This document shows, piece by piece, positions 45,856 to 54,824 of a stretch of 64,000 nt of DNA; position 1 is the first letter of the stretch; every line of letters begins with the position of its first letter. The notes under the pieces are model-generated. The model had not been told where the DNA came from. It worked only from the letters and a program-made list of their open reading frames with translations, and searched no databases. Origin of the DNA: Nostoc sp. ATCC 53789 (lineage in GTDB: Bacteria; Cyanobacteriota; Cyanobacteriia; Cyanobacteriales; Nostocaceae); contig NZ_CP046703.1 of NCBI RefSeq assembly GCF_009873495.1, forward strand, positions 5,043,501-5,107,500, in the 5' to 3' direction. A program made the translations under genes and the position numbers.

Positions 45856-46596
45856 ATGTCAGATATACAAAAGATAATTGTTGCTGAAGATGTTCACAAG
45901 TGGTATGGAAAATTCCACGTTCTTCAGGGTGTAAGCTTGACAGTCAATCGTGGAGAAGTTGTAGTATTGATGGGGCCATCTGGCTCAGGAAAGTCTACCT
46001 TTATCCGCACATTTAACGCTTTAGAAGAATACCAAAAAGGAAAAATTGAAATCGACGGTATTACCCTCAGCCATGACTTGCGAAATATTGAAACCATTCG
46101 CCGAGAAGTGGGAATGGTATTTCAGCAATTTAATTTATTTTCTCATCTCACAGTGCTGCAAAATATCTCTTTAGCACCAATTTGGGTACGGCGATCGCCA
46201 AAGGCAAAAGCTGAAGAATTGGCAATGCAACTCTTAGAAAGAGTGGGAATTTTAGAACAGGCGCAGAAGTATCCCGGACAGCTATCTGGTGGACAACAGC
46301 AACGGGTTGCGATCGCTCGTGCTTTAGCCATGCAACCCAAAATCATGCTGTTTGACGAACCCACCTCAGCCTTAGATCCAGAAATGGTACGCGAAGTTTT
46401 GGATGTAATGCGAGGTCTAGCCCGTGATGGGATGACAATGGTAGTAGTCACCCACGAAGTTGGATTCGCTCGTGAAGTCGCCGATCGAGTTATTTTAATG
46501 GATAGCGGTTCCCTCGTTGAGTCAGCTACCCCTGACGCATTTTTCAGCAACCCCAAAGAAGAAAGAATACGCAAATTTTTGTCGCAAATTCTCTAA
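45856..46596 (+). CDS. bgtA: Amino acid ABC transporter ATP-binding protein BgtA
   Basis: A 246-residue ATPase that powers the N-II importer and, in Anabaena, is shared with the basic amino acid importer. Walker A is GPSGSGKST, the Q-loop is GMVFQQFNLFSHLTV, signature LSGGQQQRVAIARAL, Walker B IMLFDEPTSALDPEMV and the H-loop VVTHEVGFA. ATG 45856 is preferred to the repeat-encoded extension from 45781. It is the last gene of the cluster. Confidence 0.92.
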   Translation: MSDIQKIIVAEDVHKWYGKFHVLQGVSLTVNRGEVVVLMGPSGSGKSTFIRTFNALEEYQKGKIEIDGITLSHDLRNIETIRREVGMVFQQFNLFSHLTVLQNISLAPIWVRRSPKAKAEELAMQLLERVGILEQAQKYPGQLSGGQQQRVAIARALAMQPKIMLFDEPTSALDPEMVREVLDVMRGLARDGMTMVVVTHEVGFAREVADRVILMDSGSLVESATPDAFFSNPKEERIRKFLSQIL

Positions 46597-46721
46597 AACC
46601 TCTGCGCTACTTTGCACTTACCTCTGCGTTTCACTTCTAATTGTTGTTTCACTAAGTTGTCAATGTATTATTGAAATGGAAAATATTAACTCAAGCACCG
46701 CCATAAATTGGAATTAAACCC

Positions 46722-47138
46722 GTGTCTGCTAAAGATGCTTTTCATACAGTTGTCAAAACAGCACTTGAGAAAGAAGGGTGGTTAATCACTCATGATCCTT
46801 ATGCTCTCCAGGCGGGAACACTTGAGCTATATGTTGATTTAGGAGCAGAAAAAGTTATTGCAGCCGAAAAACAAGGACAAAAAATAGCTGTTGAAATTAA
46901 AAGTTTTCTAAGTCCATCAAAAATAACAGAACTTTATGCTGCATTAGGGCAATTTATCATTTACCGAATTGCTTTACAAAAACAAGAAGCCAATCGGACT
47001 TTATATTTAGCAGTTCCTAGTACTGTTTACAATGAGTTTTTTATACTTCCATTTATTCAATCTGTCATTCAAACTAATCAACTCTGTTTACTAATTTATA
47101 ATATTGAACAGGAGGCGATCGCACAATGGCAAAGCTAG
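46722..47138 (+). CDS. xisH: XisH family protein (fdxN element excision controlling factor-like)
   Basis: A 138-residue protein with the XisH pattern: MSAKDAFHTVVKTALEKEGW, LYVDLGAEKVIAAEKQGQKI, then AVEIKSFLSPSKITELYAALGQF. The D-(x)n-E-x-K arrangement (VDLGAE, VEIK) fits a PD-(D/E)XK nuclease fold. XisH was first named from Anabaena excision of the fdxN element, but homologues occur in many copies without that element. It starts at GTG 46722 and overlaps xisI by 13 bp, so the pair is translated together. Confidence 0.9.
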   Translation: MSAKDAFHTVVKTALEKEGWLITHDPYALQAGTLELYVDLGAEKVIAAEKQGQKIAVEIKSFLSPSKITELYAALGQFIIYRIALQKQEANRTLYLAVPSTVYNEFFILPFIQSVIQTNQLCLLIYNIEQEAIAQWQS

Positions 47139-47458
47139 AGGAATATCGAAAATATATTAAGATTTTGCTGGAACAACACGCTAGTACTGTTTGGGATAAT
47201 CGTATTCAAGCACAAACAATTTTTGATACAGAACACGATCATTATCAATTAGTTTATGTAGGTTGGCGTGAGCAAGACCGCATATATGGGCCTGTTCTCC
47301 ATCTAGATATTATTGACGATAAAATCTGGATTCAGCAAGATGGAACAGAGGTAGGAATTGCTAATGAATTAGTTGAATTAGGTGTCCCAAAAGAAGATAT
47401 TGTTTTAGGTTTTCAGTTACCATCTGTGCGGAAATATACAGATTTCGCTGTTAGTTAA
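47126..47458 (+). CDS. xisI: XisI family protein
   Basis: A 110-residue protein with YRKYIKILLEQHAS at the start, FDTEHDHYQLVYVGWREQDRI in the middle and HLDIIDDKIWIQQDGTEVGIANEL, LGVPKEDIVLGFQLP near the end; these are XisI signatures. It is coupled to xisH by overlap. No XisF recombinase or fdxN element is near, so the pair here probably has another role. Confidence 0.92.
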   Translation: MAKLEEYRKYIKILLEQHASTVWDNRIQAQTIFDTEHDHYQLVYVGWREQDRIYGPVLHLDIIDDKIWIQQDGTEVGIANELVELGVPKEDIVLGFQLPSVRKYTDFAVS

Positions 47459-47717
47459 GAGTGGGTTTAAAGCCGCGTTCAACAGCCACTTTTAAGGCTC
47501 TTGCTTTACTTACTAAGCCACGTCGATATACCTGCATGAGTTCATCTAGTTGACGAACTTCTGCATCATTCATCTGTCCCTCTCGGTGACGCGCTTGCAA
47601 CTCACTGAAAATCTCTTGCTGCTGAGTTTCCATCTGCATATCGCACAGAGCTAAAACCTTCTCATCTGGTAATGACTCGATAGCTAGTTCAGTGATAGCG
47701 CGGTCAATTTTAGCCAT
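47451..47717 (-). CDS. Hypothetical small protein
   Basis: An 88-residue, charged, all-helical protein (MAKIDRAITELAIESLPDEK; EIFSELQARHREGQMNDAEV; LDELMQVYRRGLVSKARALK). It has the look of a cyanobacterial antitoxin-like or regulatory small protein, but I do not recognise a family. It overlaps the 3' end of xisI on the opposite strand by 8 bp. Confidence 0.6.
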   Translation of the reverse strand: MAKIDRAITELAIESLPDEKVLALCDMQMETQQQEIFSELQARHREGQMNDAEVRQLDELMQVYRRGLVSKARALKVAVERGFKPTLN

Positions 47718-47861
47718 TTTCTATAAGTTTACCTTTTACTTATAATTGTATCTGCGATCGCTCTGCATCTTCTGGTTAAAAAGAGCGATCGCCTGAACTA
47801 AAACAATATCCCAGGCTCAATAACCTTTATTGCTCATAATGATATTTACAAGTCCCAATAA

Positions 47862-48044
47862 TCAATCTTCTTCCATTTTATAATTTTGTGATTCAAAGAT
47901 AAATTTTTCATATTCATCTAAATTAACAAAAACTAAGTTACCTTTTTCTACATTTTCTAAAGCTTTGATTAGATGTTTTTTGTTCGTCTCTGATTTTAGA
48001 AGATAGGTAGTTTCGTCTTCTTCAGATGGTCGTTCAACTAGCAT
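47862..48044 (-). CDS. Phd/YefM-like antitoxin, orphan
   Basis: A 60-residue protein with the pattern TYLLKSETNKKHLIKALENV and NLVFVNLDEYEKF, similar in style to short Phd/YefM-type antitoxins of cyanobacterial type II systems. No toxin gene follows in the 144 bp downstream, so the partner is missing or never present. The assignment is by general resemblance only. Confidence 0.5.
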   Translation of the reverse strand: MLVERPSEEDETTYLLKSETNKKHLIKALENVEKGNLVFVNLDEYEKFIFESQNYKMEED

Positions 48045-48154
48045 AATGACTTGTACAACAGTTTTCGCATCTTTATGACCATATTGTAACTGTATATAAG
48101 TGAGATGAATTTGAGCGATCGCTTTTCTTTGTTAGCGTGGGTGGTTCGTTAAAA

Positions 48155-48346
48155 AGAGCAATCGCTATTAGACAGAATAGAACGCAAATTGGGAATACTG
48201 AGTAAAGTGCGGTTATTTGCTGCGGAGAATCCAAGCGATTTTTTACCAGATATAGCCCTACTGAGTATTTATTATCAACTTGGAGAAGATTATGACTTTA
48301 CCAGTGACAGTAACCTTTATGCTTGCTGATTGGATTGCTAAAGGGC
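48155..48346 (+). pseudogene. Possible TPR-protein remnant
   Basis: An open stretch without its own start reads LLDRIERKLGILSKVRLFAA, ENPSDFLPDIALLSIYYQLG. The ENPSDFLPDIA part resembles the PxxFLPDLA signature of cyanobacterial TPR proteins. It partly overlaps the start of the next gene in another frame. It is probably debris of a lost gene. Confidence 0.3.
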
Positions 48347-48600
48347 TGAAAGATGGAACTTTTGAACGGGTTGGAGGTGTAATTAGAGAAGTAGCTAGTA
48401 AGAAAATTGTTACTTGGTTGCGGGACAATCGCTCACTTGCTCCTCAAGCTATGTCTTTCGCTACCAATCCTGTTACTGGTGTACTCAATTTGATTGTTTC
48501 AGGAGCAAACACAGCAATTTCAACTAAAGGATTTGCTGATGTTAATAGACGACTAGGTGGTATTGAACAAGATTTAGGGGTAATTGGGCAAAGTTTACAA
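48292..48600 (+). pseudogene. Hypothetical protein truncated by IS1634-like element
   Basis: The first 103 codons (MTLPVTVTFMLADWIAKGL, then TWLRDNRSLAPQAMSFATNP, LIVSGANTAISTKGFADVNRRL) are intact up to the element at 48601; 19 element-derived codons would follow before a stop. The remainder of the gene is not seen on the far side of either element copy, so flanking DNA was deleted or rearranged. Function unknown. Confidence 0.6.
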
Positions 48601-49765
48601 CCCAGATTCCGCAGGTGCGCTCGTAAATGCTGTATTTTTGAAAATGACCTAAATGCTGCATTTTAGAAGCATGACAGCATCATTAAATATCAGGGTACAG
48701 GATATTGACCACTGCGGCATAGTCGCAGGCATCTGTGATGAGATGAATTTAGTAGAACAAATTAACCGACTGCTGGGAACTCACTCTCAAGAAATCATCA
48801 GTGCAGGTCAAGTTGTAAAAGCAATGATTTTAAACGGATTAGGATTCGTGAGTGCGCCGTTATATTTGTTTGAAAAGTTTTTCGTAGGCAAAGCTACCGA
48901 GCATCTTTTAGGAGAAGGAATACGTCCAGAACACTTAAACGATGACCGTTTGGGTCGAGTATTGGACAAATTATATGAGGCGGGACTAACGAAAGTCAAG
49001 CCAGAAAAGAAGCTGACCTCAAGCAGTTGGAAAAACGTTTAATTAAAAAGTTATCAGTTGCCCAATCCGAACTTCGGCAGTTGTCAAACCAAGAATTTGC
49101 TTGCTCAAAAGATGCTCTGATTGCGGCACAACGGCTCAGTTCTAAGTTGCCCTTACACCAACTGGCTAATATCCAGGTTAAGGAAGTAAAAAAACATACT
49201 GGACGTGGTAGACCCAGTAAGGATGCTGCCCCTACCTTTTACTACCAAGTCGATGCCACGCTAGAACCCAAGGAAATAGCCATCGCCATCGAAACCAAAC
49301 GCGCTGGAAGATTTATTTTAGCGACCAATGTCCTCGATGCCGAAGAACTCAGCGATGAAGATGTTTTACGTGAATATAAGGCACAGCAGTCTACTGAGCG
49401 TGGTTTCCGATTTCTCAAAGACCCTTTATTTTTTACTTCCAGTGTCTTTCTCAATTCGACTGAGCGAGTTGCCGCATTAGCAATGATTATGGGTTTGTGC
49501 TTGCTTGTTTATAGTCTGGGTCAAAGAGCTTTACGTCAAGCCTTAGAACGGGCAAAAAAAACTATTGATAATCAGTTGGGTAAACCAACTTCTACTCCCA
49601 CCTTACGTTGGGTGTTCCAATGTTTTATGTCAATTCATTTGGTTACCGTCTCCCAAATCAAGCAAATTGCCAACTTAACCCATGAAAGGCAATGGATTCT
49701 TCAGTTTTTTGGCGCTCCTTGTCGAAAATATTATCTTCTTTCTTAACTAACCTGCGGAATGTGGG
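48601..49765 (+). mobile_element. Internally deleted IS1634-like element, copy 1
   Basis: A 1165-bp element with inverted repeats CCCAGATTCCGCAGG at the left and CCTGCGGAATGTGGG at the right (14 of 15 match). It carries the two ends of an IS1634-type transposase gene joined out of frame. No target duplication is visible at its borders. An apparently identical copy lies at 55106-56270 in the same orientation. Confidence 0.9.
48653..49746 (+). pseudogene. IS1634-family transposase, deleted and frameshifted (copy 1)
   Basis: The N-terminal DUF4277 part (MTASLNIRVQDIDHCGIVAG to DKLYEAGLTKV) reads in one frame and stops at 49042. The C-terminal part (ARKEADLKQLEKRLIKKLS onward, open from TTG 49027 to 49746) is in a second frame and includes ERGFRFLKDPLFFTSSVFL, split here for length, a typical IS1634 C-terminal region. 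The joint is near GLTKV|QARKEA at about 48994-49000. The central part with catalytic acidic residues, probably 150-200 codons by family length, is absent. The product cannot be an active transposase. Confidence 0.88.
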
Positions 49766-50388
49766 TTTTTGGCGTGAGGCGCTATGACATCTCAAGGCTT
49801 TGAGGATAGCGATTGCAATTCGCCAACAGAGTCATCCTATTCACTCAGCTTAGACTTAGAAAATATTTGCAAAATTAATAATATTTTACAAAATCATACT
49901 CACTCACTCTCAAGCAGAAATTACATGGTTGTGACTACCGAGTGAAAACTGGCAATTTATCTGCGATCGCAAATTTCAGCAGTATTTCCAGCATCATGCT
50001 GCATATACCTCTGTTTGCCCTTGCACCTGTGCCTCAATGCCCTGAAAACACGTTGCACGAACATCAGCTAATTCTATGAAAACCATTTGAAAAAGACAAT
50101 TTCAGCTTTTTTCTTTTTGTAACTCTTTTTATAAAAACAGATAATAAAAACTTTTTATAGATGAATTTTAAAGCTAAATAAGACTTATTAGCTCATAAAA
50201 ACTAAAATACCCCTAATTAAGTTCTAATTCATTGGATAAAACCGTTTTATAAATTAAGAGCGACTTTCTTTTCTATGTAATTTGCCCAATAATGACATCA
50301 ACAGACCTCACGCATCGCCATCTCAGGAAAGGTGAAGGCAAATGTTTGAGCCACAAGTTTGACAAGAAGCTATAAGAGGGAAACAAAA
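49766..50388. other. Intergenic leader region of chlL
   Basis: 623 bases between the element and chlL. A 53-codon frame at 49784-49945 (MTSQGFEDSDCNSPTESSYS...) is not supported by any recognised family. AATTCGCCAACAG at 49817-49829 also occurs beside copy 2 at 56280-56292. AGAGGG at 50375-50380 is the chlL ribosome binding site. The rest is AT-rich and presumably holds the chlL promoter. Confidence 0.5.
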
Positions 50389-51255
50389 GTGAAACTAGCA
50401 GTCTACGGAAAAGGTGGTATCGGTAAATCCACAACTAGCTGTAACATATCCGTCGCCCTAGCTAAACGTGGCAAGAAAGTGCTGCAAATTGGCTGCGACC
50501 CAAAACATGACAGCACCTTCACCCTGACTGGGTTTTTGATTCCCACAATTATCGACACCCTTCAAGAAAAAGATTATCACTACGAAGATGTCTGGCCGGA
50601 AGATGTGATCTATAAAGGCTACGGTGGTGTGGATTGCGTAGAAGCTGGTGGCCCACCTGCGGGTGCTGGATGTGGCGGCTACGTCGTTGGCGAGACCGTA
50701 AAATTACTTAAAGAACTCAACGCCTTTGATGAGTACGATGTAATTCTTTTTGACGTTCTGGGTGACGTAGTTTGTGGTGGTTTTGCAGCACCACTCAACT
50801 ATGCAGATTACTGCCTGATTGTTACAGACAACGGCTTTGATGCTCTGTTTGCAGCTAATCGAATCGCTGCTTCAGTCCGCGAAAAAGCCCGAACTCACCC
50901 ACTGCGTCTAGCTGGGTTGATTGGCAATCGCACCTCCAAGCGCGACTTGATTGAAAAATATATAGAAGCTGTGCCAATGCCAGTTTTGGAAGTTTTACCT
51001 TTGATTGAAGATATCCGTGTTTCCCGTGTGAAAGGTAAAACTTTGTTTGAGATGGCAGAGCAAGATCCTTCCCTAGACTACGTTTGCGACTACTATCTCA
51101 ACATCGCCGACCAAATTCTAGCGCGTCCCGAAGGTGTTGTACCTAACGACACACCAGATCGGGAGTTGTTCTCTTTGTTATCCGATTTTTATCTAAATCC
51201 GGGTAAACCCCAGGTTCCTAATTCAGAAGAGGAACTAGACTTGATGATTGTATAA
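50389..51255 (+). CDS. chlL: Light-independent protochlorophyllide reductase iron protein ChlL
   Basis: A 288-residue NifH-like ATPase that donates electrons to ChlN-ChlB in dark chlorophyll synthesis. The P-loop is VYGKGGIGKST (residues 5-15). The 4Fe-4S cluster bridging the homodimer uses C95 (AGAGCGGYVVG) and C129 (FDVLGDVVCGGFA). GTG 50389 is the start: it gives the canonical beginning KLAVYGKGG and has AGAGGG nine bases upstream. Downstream are a DUF5331 gene and chlN in one direction. chlB is not in this window. Confidence 0.97.
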   Translation: MKLAVYGKGGIGKSTTSCNISVALAKRGKKVLQIGCDPKHDSTFTLTGFLIPTIIDTLQEKDYHYEDVWPEDVIYKGYGGVDCVEAGGPPAGAGCGGYVVGETVKLLKELNAFDEYDVILFDVLGDVVCGGFAAPLNYADYCLIVTDNGFDALFAANRIAASVREKARTHPLRLAGLIGNRTSKRDLIEKYIEAVPMPVLEVLPLIEDIRVSRVKGKTLFEMAEQDPSLDYVCDYYLNIADQILARPEGVVPNDTPDRELFSLLSDFYLNPGKPQVPNSEEELDLMIV

Positions 51256-51287
51256 ATCACCAAGTTCTCAGGATGGGGGACAATAAC

Positions 51288-52079
51288 ATGGCATTCTTTC
51301 ACAGCTTTACGGATTCAATAAAACAAAAGTGGTTGCAATTTTTCCAGAATAATCGAGACTGGATTACCCTGCACATGGAAGTGGAGTCAGTGTACACCCC
51401 TGATGGCGGGAAGCGACCACCTTCTTACCTCATCCTGGGAGTTCTTAACGCTCTAGAGCCAAAGCTAGCGCAGTTAATGTTGCCCTTTGCCAAACTTAAT
51501 CCTGATGCCGATACCCTGATTGAGGTGCTGGATTTGCATTTTGACCCAGATTTAGTTCTCGGTAATCGCTTTGTCGGGAACCCAGAAGTAGAGAGATTCG
51601 TAGAAGAAGCAGCCGATGTCATTGACGAAAAGCCTGAAGAAGAAACATTGGCACATTCTCATACAAATGGGTTTGCATCGATGGCAGTAGTTCAAGAGTT
51701 CGCAATGGTGGATTCTGAGGATGAAAGCCTGGAAATCAGCGCGTTGGAAGAAACCGAAAATGGCTTTGGCGATATTTCCTTATCCAACGGACACGCTTTA
51801 AAAGATGAGTCTCTCGAAACCTCTAATTTAGAAGCAGATGAGTTTGGGGAAATTGCTTTCGATACAGATGCAACAGCTGTAATGGAAGTAAAGCTGGATG
51901 ATGAAGTGCTTGAAGATATTGCACTAGATGAGAATGCGTTTAAAGACGTGTTATCAGATGTCTGGGGTGATGAAACAGCTTTGCAAAAGGCTGAAGAAAA
52001 TAACGATTTTTTGGGGGAAGAACTGCCAGCAGGCGTTTTTGATGAATCAGAAATTGCCCGTCTCTTCCCCAACGCTTAA
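51288..52079 (+). CDS. DUF5331 domain-containing protein between chlL and chlN
   Basis: A 263-residue protein. The N-terminal 110 residues (FTDSIKQKWLQFFQNNRDWI, TLHMEVESVYTPDGGKRPPS, YLILGVLNALEPKLAQLMLP) form the conserved DUF5331 domain. The remaining 150 are highly acidic and low in complexity (Asp/Glu runs such as VKLDDEVLEDIALDE). ATG 51288 follows GGGGGA at 51275-51280. Conserved position between chlL and chlN suggests a role in reductase assembly or regulation, which is inference. Confidence 0.82.
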   Translation: MAFFHSFTDSIKQKWLQFFQNNRDWITLHMEVESVYTPDGGKRPPSYLILGVLNALEPKLAQLMLPFAKLNPDADTLIEVLDLHFDPDLVLGNRFVGNPEVERFVEEAADVIDEKPEEETLAHSHTNGFASMAVVQEFAMVDSEDESLEISALEETENGFGDISLSNGHALKDESLETSNLEADEFGEIAFDTDATAVMEVKLDDEVLEDIALDENAFKDVLSDVWGDETALQKAEENNDFLGEELPAGVFDESEIARLFPNA

Positions 52080-52255
52080 TTATTGCCGTTCTTCGCAATT
52101 TTAAGTTTTAGATTTGGGGTTTTGGATGAGGAATTAGGGAAATTGTCGTTAGACAGAGGTTACTTTTGTTGTCTCAGCCTTCAATCCAAAATTATCAATC
52201 TAAAATCTGAAATTGGTTGAACTGCCATTAAATATCAAGGGGAGAAAAAACCAAA

Positions 52256-53659
52256 ATGACTGTCGCTCAACAACCAGAAGCTTTAAGCTTTGAATGTGAA
52301 ACCGGGAATTACCATACCTTTTGCCCAATTAGCTGCGTGGCGTGGTTATACCAAAAAATTGAAGATAGCTTCTTTTTGGTGATTGGGACAAAAACTTGTG
52401 GCTACTTCCTGCAAAATGCGATGGGGGTGATGATTTTTGCTGAACCCCGCTATGCAATGGCAGAGTTGGAAGAGGGCGATATTTCGGCACAACTGAGTGA
52501 TTATGAAGAGTTAAAGCGGTTGTGCTTGCAGATTAAACGCGATCGCAATCCTAGTGTAATTGTCTGGATTGGCACTTGCACCACGGAAATTATCAAAACC
52601 GATTTGGAAGGTTTAGCACCGAAGCTGGAATCTGAAATCGGGATTCCCATCGTTGTAGCGCGGGCAAATGGTCTAGATTACGCCTTCACCCAAGGAGAAG
52701 ACACCGTATTAGCTGCTATGGCTAACCGTTGTCCTGATAAGTCTCCGGTGGCGGAAACAGAAAAAAGTGAACGTAATGCGATCGCAAAATTGCTCAACTT
52801 TGGTAAAAAGAAAGAAGATGTCGCCCAAGATGAATCTGAGTATGTAGATCATCCACCACTGGTTCTTTTTGGCTCCCTTCCCGACCCCGTGGTTACTCAG
52901 TTAACCTTGGAACTGAAGAAACAAGGCATCAAAGTTTCCGGCTGGCTACCCGCGAAGCGCTTCACAGAATTGCCAGTACTGGAAGAAGGGTATTATGTCG
53001 CTGGTGTCAACCCCTTCCTCAGCCGCACCGCTACCACCTTAATGCGCCGCCGCAAGTGTAAACTCATTGGCGCACCCTTCCCCATTGGCCCCGATGGTAC
53101 CCGCGCTTGGATTGAGAAAATCTGCTCGGTGTTCGGTATTACTCCCAAGGGTTTGGATGAACGGGAAGCACAAATTTGGGCAGGCTTGGAAGATTACGTA
53201 AAACTGATTCGCGGTAAATCTGTATTCTTCATGGGTGATAACTTGCTGGAAGTTTCCCAAGCCAGATTCTTAATCCGTTGTGGAATGACAGTTCACGAAA
53301 TCGGCATTCCCTACATGGATAAGCGCTATCAAGCTGCTGAGTTGGCATTGCTGGAGAAAACTTGCCAGGAAATGAATTCACCTCTGCCAAGGATTGTAGA
53401 GAAGCCGGATAATTACAATCAACTTCAGCGTATTTATGAGTTGAAACCAGACTTAGTAATTACTGGTATGGCTCACGCTAACCCATTGGAAGCACGGGGT
53501 ATTAATACAAAGTGGTCTGTAGAGTTCACTTTTGCTCAAATTCACGGCTTTACGAATGCGCGTGACATGTTAGAGTTGGTGACTCGTCCGTTGCGTCGGA
53601 ATAATAATTTGAAAGATTTGGGTTGGGATAAGTTGGTGAGAGAAGAAGCGAAGATTTAG
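52256..53659 (+). CDS. chlN: Light-independent protochlorophyllide reductase subunit ChlN
   Basis: A 467-residue NifD-like subunit of dark-operative protochlorophyllide reductase. It supplies three cysteine ligands of the catalytic 4Fe-4S cluster, visible as C23 (HTFCPISC), C48 (GTKTCGYF) and C108 (IGTCTTEI); ChlB supplies the fourth, an Asp. The substrate pocket is shared with ChlB. A variable insert (SERNAIAKLLNFGKKKEDV) lies at about 170-190. GGGGAG lies just upstream of ATG 52256. A strong terminator follows. Confidence 0.97.
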   Translation: MTVAQQPEALSFECETGNYHTFCPISCVAWLYQKIEDSFFLVIGTKTCGYFLQNAMGVMIFAEPRYAMAELEEGDISAQLSDYEELKRLCLQIKRDRNPSVIVWIGTCTTEIIKTDLEGLAPKLESEIGIPIVVARANGLDYAFTQGEDTVLAAMANRCPDKSPVAETEKSERNAIAKLLNFGKKKEDVAQDESEYVDHPPLVLFGSLPDPVVTQLTLELKKQGIKVSGWLPAKRFTELPVLEEGYYVAGVNPFLSRTATTLMRRRKCKLIGAPFPIGPDGTRAWIEKICSVFGITPKGLDEREAQIWAGLEDYVKLIRGKSVFFMGDNLLEVSQARFLIRCGMTVHEIGIPYMDKRYQAAELALLEKTCQEMNSPLPRIVEKPDNYNQLQRIYELKPDLVITGMAHANPLEARGINTKWSVEFTFAQIHGFTNARDMLELVTRPLRRNNNLKDLGWDKLVREEAKI

Positions 53660-53693
53660 ATTTGGGTTTGGATTTAGCAACAGCATTATGATT

Positions 53694-53724
53694 AAGGCGA
53701 ACTTTTTGGGTTCGCCTTTTTTTG
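53694..53724 (+). terminator. Rho-independent terminator after chlN
   Basis: A perfect 9-bp stem AAGGCGAAC / GTTCGCCTT with a 7-base loop, followed by a T run (TTTTTT). Confidence 0.92.
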
Positions 53725-53812
53725 TCTTACAGAGGTGCAAAGTGAGAGCTACTATAAATAGTTACAATTATGTAGATTACTGAATAGACAGGATAATTTA
53801 GGAGATGATGTG

Positions 53813-54073
53813 ATGCCTGAAATTTGCCGTTTTTTAGGGATTATCATTACTATGTACTATAATGACCATCCGCCCCCTCATTTCCATGTCCGCTACAATA
53901 AGCAAAAGGCAATTATTGATATAGAAACCTTATCAATTTTAGAAGGCAAACTCACTCCTAGAGTTCTTGGTTTAGTAATTGAATGGGCAGCTATACACCA
54001 ATCAGAACTTAGAGAAAACTGGCAACTGGCAAGAGAAAATAATCCCTTAGAAAAAATTCAACCATTAGAGTGA
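53813..54073 (+). CDS. DUF4160 domain-containing protein
   Basis: An 86-residue protein with the family core GIIITMYYNDHPPPHFHVRY and RVLGLVIEWAAIHQSELREN. DUF4160 genes commonly pair with DUF2442 genes, as here (3-bp gap), and the pair behaves like a toxin-antitoxin or mobile accessory module; no activity is established. The DHPPPHFH motif is histidine-rich and could bind metal. Confidence 0.88.
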   Translation: MPEICRFLGIIITMYYNDHPPPHFHVRYNKQKAIIDIETLSILEGKLTPRVLGLVIEWAAIHQSELRENWQLARENNPLEKIQPLE

Positions 54074-54076
54074 ATT

Positions 54077-54355
54077 ATGCTTAAAGATATTATAGAAGTT
54101 ATTGCTCACGCTAACTATCAACTCTATTTGAAGTTTGAAGATGGAAAAGAAGGTATTGTTGATGTTAACCAATTAATCGAATTTACAGGAATTTTTGAAC
54201 CTTTAAAAGATTTAAACTATTTTAAAACTGTTAAACTTAACGCTGAGTGGGGAACAATTCACTGGGATAATGGCGCAGATTTAGACCCAGATGTTCTTTA
54301 TTCTGTGGTTACTAACCAATCTATATCACACATACAGAAATCTCGAAGAATATGA
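54077..54355 (+). CDS. DUF2442 domain-containing protein
   Basis: A 92-residue protein with NYQLYLKFEDGKEGIVDVNQ, then FEPLKDLNYFKTVKLNAEWG and TIHWDNGADLDPDVLYS, the DUF2442 signature. It is the usual partner of DUF4160 and is probably co-translated with it. Function unknown. Confidence 0.9.
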   Translation: MLKDIIEVIAHANYQLYLKFEDGKEGIVDVNQLIEFTGIFEPLKDLNYFKTVKLNAEWGTIHWDNGADLDPDVLYSVVTNQSISHIQKSRRI

Positions 54356-54536
54356 AAAAAGTTGGAGTTAAAACAGAAGTAACTCAAGAAGTCAGTGATT
54401 TATTAAATCCTAGTAATTTTTTCCAGAAACTAAATTAGATGATGTAGTAGGCTGTTTAAAATATCCAGGAAAACCTAAAAATCTTGAGGATATACATAAT
54501 GCAATTCGCTAAGGTATAGAGGAATCGCGATTTAAA
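54352..54536 (+). pseudogene. Degraded AbrB/VapB-type antitoxin remnant
   Basis: Starts MKKVGVKTEVTQEVSDLLNP and then, after a frameshift in a T run near 54415-54422, continues PETKLDDVVGCLKYPGKPKN, LEDIHNAIR*GIEESRFKS. The LDDVVGCLKYPGKPKNLEDI part is the C-terminal pattern of AbrB/VapB-like antitoxins. One lost T and one nonsense change (TAA at 54512-54514 approximately) inactivate it. Confidence 0.5.
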
Positions 54537-54602
54537 AGTAGAAAACTGGCTCACCTGATTAAAAAGCTAACAAGTTTCTATTCCCTAACTCTAGAACTCA
54601 CC

Positions 54603-54824
54603 ATGACTCAAAAAACCTATCAACTCCCTCTAACCTTCGAGCAAATTCTTAATCTTGTCCTACAACTTCCCGCACAAGAACAAGAACAACTTATTCAAGA
54701 AATAAAGAAAATCTCTTCAAATAATGAAGATTTACTTACTGTTTTTGACAGAATCGGCAGAAATGCTCAAGCTAAAGGATTAACCGAAGAAACTCTAGAA
54801 GAATTACTTGCCGATGAATCATAA
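54603..54824 (+). CDS. Antitoxin-like small protein paired with PIN toxin
   Basis: A 73-residue helical protein (FEQILNLVLQLPAQEQEQLI, then FDRIGRNAQAKGLTEETLEE, LLADES). The end LTEETLEELLADE is typical of small antitoxins upstream of PIN-domain toxins in cyanobacteria. It overlaps the PIN gene by 11 bp. The antitoxin is intact while the toxin is not. Confidence 0.7.
   Translation: MTQKTYQLPLTFEQILNLVLQLPAQEQEQLIQEIKKISSNNEDLLTVFDRIGRNAQAKGLTEETLEELLADES

Noticed and set aside
49784..49945. 53-codon ORF upstream of chlL
   Set aside because: No family resemblance and it begins next to an element border; kept only as a remark in the intergenic entry.
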